NCBI RefSeq assembly: GCF_003217235.1
Contig: NZ_QJTF01000016.1
Location: 1-64,000, forward strand
Origin: Paramesorhizobium leguminum
GTDB taxonomy: Bacteria > Pseudomonadota > Alphaproteobacteria > Rhizobiales > Rhizobiaceae
Direction: 5' to 3'
Length of the DNA stretch: 64,000 nt
Shown here piece by piece: positions 7,286-14,786 of this stretch; the stretch's first letter is position 1; every line of letters begins with the position of its first letter. The notes under the pieces are model-generated. The model saw only the letters and a program-made list of their open reading frames with translations, had not been told where the DNA came from and did not search any database. The translations under genes were made by a program, and so were the position numbers.

Positions 7286-8052
7286 GCATATCGGTCAAGG
7301 AGGCGAGCTGGGCGATTTCGAACAAGCCGATCGTCGATTCCGTTACGCTCGGCGTCGAGACGGGGCAGATGCTGGGGCTGCTCGGGCCGAACGGCTCGGG
7401 CAAATCGAGCCTGTTGCGGCTGATCTGCGGATTGCGGCGGGTGGAAAGCGGAGTGATCACGCTTGGCGACCAGGAAATCAGCCGGATACCGCGGGCGCAG
7501 CTTTCCCGCCGGATAGCCCTCGTCGAGCAGCAGGCAACAACCGATGCGCATATAAGCGTGGAGGAGGTCGTCCGGCTCGGGCGGACGCCGCATCGCGGTC
7601 CGCTTTCGCCATGGACCGTCACCGATGAAGAGGCGGTGGCCCACGCGCTTGACAGCGCAGGCATGACGAGCAAACGGGCGCGGTCGTGGCACACCCTATC
7701 GGGCGGCGAGCGCCAGCGCGTCCACATCGCCCGGGCGCTGGCGCAGACGCCCACGGAACTTCTCCTGGACGAGCCGACGAACCATCTCGACATTCAGCAC
7801 CAGCTGGACATCCTTTCACTGGTTGCGAAGCTGCCGGTGACGAGCGTGGTTGCGCTACATGATTTGAACCTGGCCGCGATGTTCTGCGACCGGATCGCAA
7901 TCTTGCAGCATGGACGGGTGGTAGCCATCGGAACACCCGAGACGGTGCTGACCGAGGACCTTATCGCCGAGGTTTTCGGTGTACGGACATATGTCGACCG
8001 TTCTCCGCATCACGGAAGGCCGCATATTCATTTTCTGACGCGGGGAGGCTGA
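7282..8052 (+). CDS. btuD: vitamin B12 ABC transporter, ATP-binding protein
   Basis: A 256-residue ABC ATPase of the FepC/BtuD class. Walker A is GPNGSGKSS (about 37-45), the signature is LSGGERQRV (about 139-147), Walker B is ELLLDEP followed by TNHLD, and the H-loop is ALHDLNLA. It starts with ATGA overlapping the btuC stop, so the riboswitch controls all three genes as one transcript. It energises uptake of cobalamin across the inner membrane. Confidence 0.9.
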   Translation: MSISVKEASWAISNKPIVDSVTLGVETGQMLGLLGPNGSGKSSLLRLICGLRRVESGVITLGDQEISRIPRAQLSRRIALVEQQATTDAHISVEEVVRLGRTPHRGPLSPWTVTDEEAVAHALDSAGMTSKRARSWHTLSGGERQRVHIARALAQTPTELLLDEPTNHLDIQHQLDILSLVAKLPVTSVVALHDLNLAAMFCDRIAILQHGRVVAIGTPETVLTEDLIAEVFGVRTYVDRSPHHGRPHIHFLTRGG

Positions 8053-8059
8053 GCGCGAA

Positions 8060-8620
8060 TTATCTAGCTCTTGAAGGCGCCGCCGTATCCCCCGGTCCAA
8101 GTGCCCGCTGAGCGAGCACCGTATCGAGCCATCTGCCATGCTTCCAGCCGACCGATGTCAGCGTGCCGATGATGTTGAAACCTAGGCTTTCGTGCAGGCC
8201 GATCGAGGCGCGGTTGGCGGAATCGCCTATGACCGCCACCATCTGGCGAAAGCCGCGCTCTTCCGCCTGTTCGATCACCTCGATCATCAATGCCTTGCCG
8301 ATGCCGCGCCCGTGAAAATCCTCGTGCACATAGACGGAGCTTTCCACCGTATTGCCATAGGCCGGCCGTGGCCGGTATGGGCCGGCATAGGCATAGCCTG
8401 CGAGCCTGCCCGCAACGATGGCGACGACATAGGGGAAGCCGCCGGCAGTGAGCACTTCACGGCGTCTCGCCATCTCCTGTTCGGTTGGCGGCGCAAGCTC
8501 GAAACTCGCGGTGCCGGTGAGAACCGCATGGGCGTAAATGGCGGTGATTTCGGGAATGTCTCCAGGCTCGCAGCCGCGCAAGGTCATTGTATCGATAGGG
8601 GATATCAAGGCAGGCTCCAT
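8060..8620 (-). CDS. GNAT N-acetyltransferase, phosphinothricin acetyltransferase-like
   Basis: A 186-residue GNAT protein of the Pat/Bar/YncA group. The N-terminal GDIPEITAIYAHAVLTGTASFE matches the family's I-Y-N-x-x-V-x-x-x-x-x-T-F/S-E pattern. The acetyl-CoA loop is VHEDFHGRGIGKAL (about 98-111), and the C-terminus has SIGLHESLGF and GWKHGRWLDTV. Such enzymes N-acetylate L-methionine derivatives or herbicide-like glutamate analogues. It converges on btuD with only eight bases between stops. The start could also be the ATG at 8587; neither has a strong ribosome site. Confidence 0.85.
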   Translation of the reverse strand: MEPALISPIDTMTLRGCEPGDIPEITAIYAHAVLTGTASFELAPPTEQEMARRREVLTAGGFPYVVAIVAGRLAGYAYAGPYRPRPAYGNTVESSVYVHEDFHGRGIGKALMIEVIEQAEERGFRQMVAVIGDSANRASIGLHESLGFNIIGTLTSVGWKHGRWLDTVLAQRALGPGDTAAPSRAR

Positions 8621-8718
8621 TTAGAGATGCCGCCGCAATCCGGCGTCTCTGGCGCAAATAAGCCGGATTGGCGGCAAAGCGCAAGAAGCCGGATATAGCG
8701 TTGAGGTAAAGACGAACA

Positions 8719-9495
8719 TCACGTCGAGAGAATACGGCCCTTCCGATTCCAGAGGCGCACGGCGCTAAGCCTGTCGGAAAAGAACGCGCCGGTATCCACA
8801 TTGATCCGCCGCCCGGCCGGACCCGCCGTCTCTACAGGCGTGTGGCCATGAACCACCCATCGATCGAGCAGATGCGCGTTGTTGAAAAATTCATCGCGGA
8901 TGAAGATGAGGTCGTCCTCCGTCTGTTCCGCGGGGGGGACACCGGGTCTGATGCCCGCATGGGCAAATAGGAAGAAGCCTGAATCGACGAGGATAGGCAG
9001 GGAGCGGAGGAACTCTACATGGCGTTCAGGAATGGCAGAACGGATGGCCTCATTCAGTGTTTTCGCTGAACGGTAGGTTTTCTTCATATGGTCGACGTCG
9101 ATGCCATAGGAGAAAAGGGTGGCGGCCGCGCCCAGTTTCAGCCAGTCCTTCAAGGGCAGTTGCCCATCCAGATAATCGAGCATTGCCAGTTCATGGTTAC
9201 CCATGAGGCAGATGCGATAAAAGCCGTCAGGCGGCGGCCCGATGAGATGTTCCAGAACCTCCGCCGGGGCCGGCCCGCGATCTATATAATCGCCGAGCAT
9301 GACGATGAGCTTGGGATCGGGCAGGCGGCTTGCATCCGCCTCGATGATGCGTTCCAGCGCCACGAGCTGGTCATAGCAGCCGTGGACATCGCCGATGGCG
9401 TAAACGGCGATGTGCGAAATATCGAGCGAAATCCGCTGCCGGGCAGGCCGCTGGGGAGCCTTGGTGAACCCCAGTGACCGGAAAAGATTTTTCAT
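8719..9495 (-). CDS. calcineurin-like metallophosphatase (serine/threonine protein phosphatase family)
   Basis: A 258-residue phosphoesterase with all metal-binding motifs of the PPP/ApaH group: GDVHGCY, GDYIDRGPAP, MGNHE, and later FAHAGIRPG and VHGHTPVE, ending with the usual NVDTGAFFSDRLSAVRL. Substrates in this group include phosphoproteins and dinucleoside polyphosphates; none can be assigned here. The start at 9495 is preferred because AGGAA lies five bases upstream; ten more residues could be read from 9525. It follows the aminotransferase gene on the same strand. Confidence 0.85.
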   Translation of the reverse strand: MKNLFRSLGFTKAPQRPARQRISLDISHIAVYAIGDVHGCYDQLVALERIIEADASRLPDPKLIVMLGDYIDRGPAPAEVLEHLIGPPPDGFYRICLMGNHELAMLDYLDGQLPLKDWLKLGAAATLFSYGIDVDHMKKTYRSAKTLNEAIRSAIPERHVEFLRSLPILVDSGFFLFAHAGIRPGVPPAEQTEDDLIFIRDEFFNNAHLLDRWVVHGHTPVETAGPAGRRINVDTGAFFSDRLSAVRLWNRKGRILST

Positions 9496-9565
9496 TGCAG
9501 TTCCTGTTCGCCATAGTTTTTCCAAAGTTTAGGCGAGTACAGCGTCGCTGGAAAGAGAATTTTAA

Positions 9566-10888
9566 CTATGAAATTCGTCTGATACTTTCGCCTAATACGG
9601 AAACGATCGTATCGATTTCGCCGCGCTCGACGATCAATGGCGGCGAGAGGGCGATGATGTCGCCGGTGACGCGGATGAGCAGGCCCTTTTTGAAACAATC
9701 GGTGAAGATTTCATACGCGCGGGCGCCCGGCGCATCCTTGCGAGAACTGAGCTCGATGCCGGCGACGAGGCCGATGGTGCGGATATCGATTATGTTGGGC
9801 AGGCCGTTCAGCGAATGGATCGCGTCCTGCCAATAAGGGGCGAGTTCCGCTCCTCGCGAGAGAAGACCTTCCTCCTCATAGATTTCGAGCGTCGCGAGCC
9901 CCGCCGCGCAGGCGGCGGGATGGCCGGAATAGGTGTAGCCGTGGAAAAGCTCGATCTGGTTTTCCGGCCCGTGCATCAGGGCGTCATGGATATGGCGGCT
10001 GGAAAAAACTGCACCCATCGGGATCGCGCCGTTGGTGAGCCCCTTGGCGGTGGTGACGAGATCAGGGACGACGCCGAAATAATCGACGGCGAAGGGCGCG
10101 CCCAGACGGCCGAAGCCGGTGATGACCTCGTCGAAGATCAGGAGAATGCCGTGCCTATCGGCAATGGCGCGCAGCCGTTCCAGATAGCCTTGCGGGGGGA
10201 GCAGCACGCCGGTCGATCCGGCGACCGGTTCGACGATGACGGCGGCGATGGTCTCCGCACCGTGCAATGCGACGAGACGCTCCAGATCGTCGGCAAGTTC
10301 CGCACCATGGGCGGGCAGGCCTTTCACGAAGCTGTTGCGCTCGGGATTGTGGGTGTGGCGCAGATGATCCGTGCCTGGCAGCATCGGGAAAACGCGGCGG
10401 TTGTTGACGAGGCCGCCGACCGAAATGCCGCCGAAGCCGACGCCGTGATAGCCGCGCTCACGGCCAATCACGCGCGTCCGCGTCCCTTGGCCGATGGCGC
10501 GCTGGTAAGCTATGGCGATCTTGAGGGCCGTATCGACGGATTCCGAGCCCGATCCGGTGAAGAATATCCGGTCAAGTTTCGCGTCCGGACCGCCCGGCGC
10601 TCGCTCGCCAAGCTTCTCGGCGAAATCGAAGGCGATGGGATGGCCCATCTGGAAGGAGGGGGCGTAATCCATGGTGGTGAGCTGGCGCGCCACCGCGTCC
10701 GCGATACGTTTGCGGCCATGGCCCGCATTGACGCACCAGAGGCCGGAGGTTCCGTCAAGAATCTTGTTTCCATCGACATCGGTGTAATACATCCCCTCCG
10801 CGCTGGCGAGCAGCCGCGGCACCGCCTTGAACTGCCGGTTGGCGGTGAAGGGCATCCAGTAGTTTTCAAGGCTGGGGGTGTTTCGCAT
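9566..10888 (-). CDS. class III aminotransferase, omega-amino acid (beta-alanine)-pyruvate type
   Basis: A 440-residue fold-type I PLP enzyme. It shows the N-terminal LENYWMPFTANRQFK typical of omega-amino acid:pyruvate aminotransferases, the phosphate-cup SGSESVDTALK (about 112-123), GRERGYHGV, the Asp of IFDEVITGFGR (D253), and Schiff-base Lys282 in TTAKGLTNGAIPMG. It probably moves an amino group from beta-alanine or a similar omega-amine to pyruvate. The start at 10888 is chosen by homology and a GGAAAA ribosome site; a longer reading to 11089 only translates the adjacent palindromic repeat. It follows lldD on the same strand, separated by that repeat. Confidence 0.9.
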   Translation of the reverse strand: MRNTPSLENYWMPFTANRQFKAVPRLLASAEGMYYTDVDGNKILDGTSGLWCVNAGHGRKRIADAVARQLTTMDYAPSFQMGHPIAFDFAEKLGERAPGGPDAKLDRIFFTGSGSESVDTALKIAIAYQRAIGQGTRTRVIGRERGYHGVGFGGISVGGLVNNRRVFPMLPGTDHLRHTHNPERNSFVKGLPAHGAELADDLERLVALHGAETIAAVIVEPVAGSTGVLLPPQGYLERLRAIADRHGILLIFDEVITGFGRLGAPFAVDYFGVVPDLVTTAKGLTNGAIPMGAVFSSRHIHDALMHGPENQIELFHGYTYSGHPAACAAGLATLEIYEEEGLLSRGAELAPYWQDAIHSLNGLPNIIDIRTIGLVAGIELSSRKDAPGARAYEIFTDCFKKGLLIRVTGDIIALSPPLIVERGEIDTIVSVLGESIRRIS

Positions 10889-10933
10889 GGTGAGGTTTTC
10901 CAATTGATAGATCGTCGGAGCGTTACCGCGTAG

Positions 10934-11087
10934 CCCCTCACCCTTACCCTCTCCCCGTGATTTACGGGGAGAGGGGGCGTCAGCGTTGGCCGCCTCTTTC
11001 TTCTCCCCTGCATCAGGCAAAAAAGAGGGGGAGAGACGCTTATGTCCGCCTCTCCCCGCATGCGGGGAGAGGGTAAGGGTGAGGGGC
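10934..11087. repeat. palindromic repeat, type C
   Basis: The ends are perfect 25-bp inverted copies beginning GCCCCTCACCCTTACCCTCT, each followed by an inner stem (CTCTCCCCG/CGGGGAGAG). It lies between two same-strand genes, lldD and the aminotransferase. Only one copy of this type is in the window. Its open frames are not genes. Confidence 0.88.
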
Positions 11088-11111
11088 ATTCAGTGGCACC
11101 TACGGAAAGCA

Positions 11112-12251
11112 CTACTCCCTATAAAGCACATCCGGCCCGATATCGACCGCGCGGCGCTTGCCGCAAAGCGCCATGGTGGTGTCGAGTTCCTTGCGGATGA
11201 TGTCGAGGGCGAGCGTCACGCCCTCCTTGCCCATCGCGCCAAGACCATAAAGGAACGGGCGGCCGATGAACGTGCCCTTTGCGCCGAGAGCCAGCGCTTT
11301 CAGCACATCCTGGCCCGAGCGGATACCGCCGTCCATGTGGATTTCGATCTTGTCGCCGACGGCATCGACGATATGGGGCAGCACGGAGATGGAGGAGGGC
11401 GCGCCGTCTAGCTGTCGTCCGCCATGATTGGAGACGATAATCGCGTCCGCGCCCGATTGCGCCGCCATCTTCGCGTCTTCCACGTCCAGAATGCCCTTGA
11501 GGATCAGCGGGCCGCCCCAGCGTTGCTTGATCCACTCGACATCGCTCCAGTTGAGCCGCGGGTCGAATTGCTCCGCCGTCCAGGAGGAAAGCGAGGAGAG
11601 GTCGCCGACGCCCTTGGCGTGGCCGACGATATTGCGAAACGTGTGGCGCTTTGTGCCGAGCATGCCCAGGCACCAGCCGGGCCGCGTCGCCATCTGCCAG
11701 ATGTGCTTCGGGGTGAATTTCGGCGGGGCGGAGAGGCCGTTGCGGAGATCCTTGTGGCGCTGGCCGAGGATTTGCAGGTCGAGTGTCAGAACGAGAGCCG
11801 AGCACTTGGCGGCCTTGGCGCGGTCAATCAAATTGATGACGAAATCCCGGTCGCGCATGACATAAAGCTGGAACCAGAACGGCTTGCTGGTGACGGACGC
11901 GACATCTTCGATGGAGCAGATGCTCATGGTGGAAAGTGTGAAGGGAACGCCGAACTCTTCCGCCGCCTTCGCCGCCAGCATCTCGCCATCGGCGTGCTGC
12001 ATTCCGGTGAGGCCCGTGGGAGCCAGCGCCACCGGCATCGAAACCTTCTGGCCGATCATGGTGCTTTCCAGCGAACGGTCGGTCATATCGACCAGGACGC
12101 GCTGGCGCAGCTTGATCTTCTTGAAGTCCTCTTCGTTGGCGCGATAAGTGCTTTCCGTCCAGGCGCCGGAATCGGCGTAATCAAAGAACATTTTTGGGAC
12201 GCGGCGGCGCGCGAGTTCCTTCAGTTCAGCAATTTCGTTGATCGTCGCCAT
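11112..12251 (-). CDS. lldD: FMN-dependent L-lactate dehydrogenase
   Basis: A 379-residue member of the FMN alpha-hydroxy-acid dehydrogenase family. It begins in typical fashion (INEIAELKELARRRVPKMFFDY), contains PVALAPTGLTGMQHADGE, the catalytic-His segment SNHGGRQLDGAPSSI (about residue 275), HMDGGIRSGQDVLKALALGA, and GRPFLYGLGAMGKEGV. It oxidises L-lactate to pyruvate and feeds electrons to the respiratory chain. The start at 12251 follows GGGAGGG at ideal spacing; seven further upstream residues are not needed. (S)-mandelate or glycolate oxidase paralogues are possible alternatives. Confidence 0.9.
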   Translation of the reverse strand: MATINEIAELKELARRRVPKMFFDYADSGAWTESTYRANEEDFKKIKLRQRVLVDMTDRSLESTMIGQKVSMPVALAPTGLTGMQHADGEMLAAKAAEEFGVPFTLSTMSICSIEDVASVTSKPFWFQLYVMRDRDFVINLIDRAKAAKCSALVLTLDLQILGQRHKDLRNGLSAPPKFTPKHIWQMATRPGWCLGMLGTKRHTFRNIVGHAKGVGDLSSLSSWTAEQFDPRLNWSDVEWIKQRWGGPLILKGILDVEDAKMAAQSGADAIIVSNHGGRQLDGAPSSISVLPHIVDAVGDKIEIHMDGGIRSGQDVLKALALGAKGTFIGRPFLYGLGAMGKEGVTLALDIIRKELDTTMALCGKRRAVDIGPDVLYRE

Positions 12252-12411
12252 CTTTCCCTCCCGGCATCTCACCTCTCTCGCATGGCGGATTGCGGACTGA
12301 GAATCAAGCCTTCAAATATAAAGCATTGCATCCTGACGCGGATGACGTATCTCTTCCGCAGGGTAAGGACTCGCGGGGGTGAGATTGGCGGTCAAGGAGA
12401 AGGCAGGGGGA

Positions 12412-13509
12412 ATGCGCCATTCAGGAATTGCCGGGTGGAAACGGCTCGCTTGCCTCGGCATCATAGCGGCCTCGGTCTCTGCGTGCGAAAGGCAGGGGGA
12501 GACCGCGAAGGGTGAGGATAGCGTCGCGGTCGCCGTCCAGACCGTCAGATATGTTGACTTCGCTCCCGAGATCACGCTGACCGGCGCTATCGCTGCGCGC
12601 ACACTCACCAATCTCTCTTTCCGCGTTGGCGGGCAAGTCATCGAGCGTGACGCCGATGTCGGGCAGCATGTCACCGCCAGTCAAGTGCTGGCACGGCTCG
12701 ACCCTTCGGCGGAGCAGGTCAATATCCGCACGGCGCAAGCCTCGCTCGATGCGGCCAAATCGCAAGTTGCGCAGGCGTCGTCGGCATTTCAGCGGCAACA
12801 GGCGCTTCTTGATCAAGGCTTCACCACGCGGCGTCAATATGATGAGGCGGAAGAAGGTTTACGCACGGCGCAAAGCGCGGTGACGGTGGCGCAAAGCCAG
12901 CTTGCCAACGCGCAGGACGAACTTTCCTACACGCAATTGCGGGCCGGGATTTCCGGTATCATCACGGCGCGCAACATCGAGGTGGGACAGGTTGTGCAGG
13001 CGACGGAGACGGCCTTCGCGATAGCCGAAGATGGGCCGCGCGACGCGGTGTTCGACGTGCAGGAGTCGCTGGTCGCGAATGCCAAAACCGATCCGGCCGT
13101 TACCATCGCGCTTCTCGCCAATCCGAAAATCGCCGTAAAGGGCCAGGTGCGCGAGGTTTCTCCCGTGGTCAATCCGGCCACCGGCACGGTTCGCGTCAAG
13201 ATCGGCATAAACGACACGCCGCCGCAGATGACGCTTGGCGCGACGGTGACCGGCACCATGCGGAAGCAGCCACAGCGGGCCGCGATCCTGCCGTGGAGCG
13301 CGCTCACCTCCGACATGGGACGGCCTGCCGTCTACCTGCTGGAGGCGGATAATGTCGTCAGGCTCGTTCCGGTGGACGTGCTTAGCTATGAGCGCGAGCG
13401 TGTCGTTATCGCGGGAGGGCTCAAGGACGGCCAGAGGGTGGTGACGAAGGGAACCCAGTTGTTGCGTCCGGGAGAGGTGGTCGATGTGGTTGAGGGGGCG
13501 GGGGAATGA
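12412..13509 (+). CDS. RND efflux periplasmic adaptor 1, lipoprotein (TriA-like)
   Basis: A 365-residue membrane-fusion protein. A lipoprotein signal ends in the lipobox VSAC (cysteine at about residue 25). Then come the beta-barrel/lipoyl half-motifs GGQVIERDADVGQHVTASQVLARLDPS and GIITARNIEVGQVVQA separated by a long coiled-coil hairpin (about 105-165) rich in Ala/Gln. It links an inner-membrane RND pump to an outer-membrane channel. GGGGGA lies very close to the ATG, so the GTG at 12379 is a possible alternative. Its stop overlaps a downstream ATG (ATGA at 13506). Two adaptors before one RND pump is the TriABC arrangement. Confidence 0.85.
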   Translation: MRHSGIAGWKRLACLGIIAASVSACERQGETAKGEDSVAVAVQTVRYVDFAPEITLTGAIAARTLTNLSFRVGGQVIERDADVGQHVTASQVLARLDPSAEQVNIRTAQASLDAAKSQVAQASSAFQRQQALLDQGFTTRRQYDEAEEGLRTAQSAVTVAQSQLANAQDELSYTQLRAGISGIITARNIEVGQVVQATETAFAIAEDGPRDAVFDVQESLVANAKTDPAVTIALLANPKIAVKGQVREVSPVVNPATGTVRVKIGINDTPPQMTLGATVTGTMRKQPQRAAILPWSALTSDMGRPAVYLLEADNVVRLVPVDVLSYERERVVIAGGLKDGQRVVTKGTQLLRPGEVVDVVEGAGE

Positions 13510-14786
13510 GGCGTTTCTTGTTAAACTGGAAATGTCGGCGGGACAGTACCCCCCTCTGCCCTGCCGGGCATCTCCCCCTCAAGGGGGGAGATTGGCTGAC
13601 GCGGTCCGCGGCGTTTATTCTGCAACATTTGCGATTGGTGCCGACCGCCAATGACGGCGTAATCTCCCCCCATGAGGGGGAGATGGCTGGCAAGCCAGAG
13701 GGGGGTATTACAAGCGGTTCCCTTAAAATAGGAATCGCGCTCACCTCCCTCCTCCTCGCCGCCTGCAGCGAACAGCATGAGCAGGCAGCGGAACCCGTCC
13801 GTCCCGTTCTGTACGTTAAGGCCGAACCGCAGGTGCAGCGCACCTATGGCTTCGTCGGCACGGTCGAGCCGCGCTACAGCACGAACCTCGCCTTCCGCGT
13901 GCTTGGGCGGATCATCAGCCGGGAGGGTGATGTCGGCGATCCGGTGAAGCAGGGCGAGACGGTTGCCACGATTGATCCGACCGCGCTTGATCTTTCCCTA
14001 CAGGCGGCGCGGGCGGATCTGGCGAGCGCGGAGGCGCAGTTTTCCAATGCCTCGGCAGCGGAGGAGCGCCAGCGCGCGCTTCTGGAGCAGGGTAATCTTT
14101 CCCAGGCCATGTATGACGCCGCAACGCAGGCGCGGGACGCGGCGAGCGCCGGTGTAGAGAAGGCGCAGGCAGCGCTGAGCAAGGCTGAGGACCAGCGCGG
14201 TTATGCGCAGCTGAAATCGGATTTCGATGGCGTGGTGTCGCAGGTCGCCGCGCAGGTGGGGCAAGTGATTGCCGCCGGGCAGACGGTGATGACGATCGCG
14301 CGCTCCGATATCAGGGAGGCGGTGGTTGATATTCCCGATAGCATGATCGGCGATATTCCGGTGGGGGTGCCCTTCGACGTCATCCTGCAATCGGCGCCTT
14401 CCATTCAAGCGAGCGGCCAAGTCCGCGAGATCGCGCCGCAATCCGATCCCGTGACGCGAACGCGGCGTGTCCGCATTACGCTTGACAATCCATCGCCGGC
14501 ATTCCGGCTGGGCTCGATGATCACGGCGGCGCGGGCCGTGTCATTACAGCCCGCGGTGGTGCTGCCGCTTTCGGCTCTGCTGGAAGAGAACGGCAAGACG
14601 TCGGTGTGGATCGTCGATCCGGCCACGCAAACCGTCGGCACGCAGGAGGTGAGGGTTCTGGCGCGCAACGGATCGAGCTTCACGGCGAGCGGTATTGCTG
14701 ACGGCGCTTTGGTGGTGACGGCGGGCGTTCATAGCCTGAAGGCGGGCGAAAAGGTCACGCTTGATCAAGCAGGAGCAGAGCGGTGA
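13506..14786 (+). CDS. RND efflux periplasmic adaptor 2, lipoprotein (TriB-like), N-terminus through a repeat
   Basis: A second membrane-fusion protein with lipoprotein signal IGIALTSLLLAAC, lipoyl half-motifs around RIISREGDVGDPVKQGETVATIDPT and GVVSQVAAQVGQVIAAGQ, and a coiled-coil hairpin between. The start shown, ATG 13506, overlaps the preceding stop (ATGA) and reads in frame through a complete type A repeat, giving 426 residues. The only other conventional start is ATG 13683, inside the right arm of the repeat, giving 367 residues (MAGKPEGG then the signal peptide). Between the repeat and the hydrophobic core there is no ATG, GTG or TTG. So some repeat sequence is translated either way. 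The lipobox argues that the mature protein is unaffected if 13683 is used. Confidence 0.85.
   Translation: MRRFLLNWKCRRDSTPLCPAGHLPLKGGDWLTRSAAFILQHLRLVPTANDGVISPHEGEMAGKPEGGITSGSLKIGIALTSLLLAACSEQHEQAAEPVRPVLYVKAEPQVQRTYGFVGTVEPRYSTNLAFRVLGRIISREGDVGDPVKQGETVATIDPTALDLSLQAARADLASAEAQFSNASAAEERQRALLEQGNLSQAMYDAATQARDAASAGVEKAQAALSKAEDQRGYAQLKSDFDGVVSQVAAQVGQVIAAGQTVMTIARSDIREAVVDIPDSMIGDIPVGVPFDVILQSAPSIQASGQVREIAPQSDPVTRTRRVRITLDNPSPAFRLGSMITAARAVSLQPAVVLPLSALLEENGKTSVWIVDPATQTVGTQEVRVLARNGSSFTASGIADGALVVTAGVHSLKAGEKVTLDQAGAER
13547..13707. repeat. palindromic repeat, type A copy 2, inside a coding frame
   Basis: It has the same 12-bp inverted ends and inner CATCTCCCCCTCAAGGGG blocks as the copy at 6092. 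It lies between triA and the signal-peptide codons of triB, and its right arm is read in the same frame as at btuC (GVISPHEGEMAGKPEGG here, GVISPLEGEMAGKPEGG there). Confidence 0.92.

Noticed and set aside
10889-11089. N-terminal extension of the aminotransferase
   Set aside because: It only translates the type C palindromic repeat; the family-typical start is at 10888 with a ribosome site.
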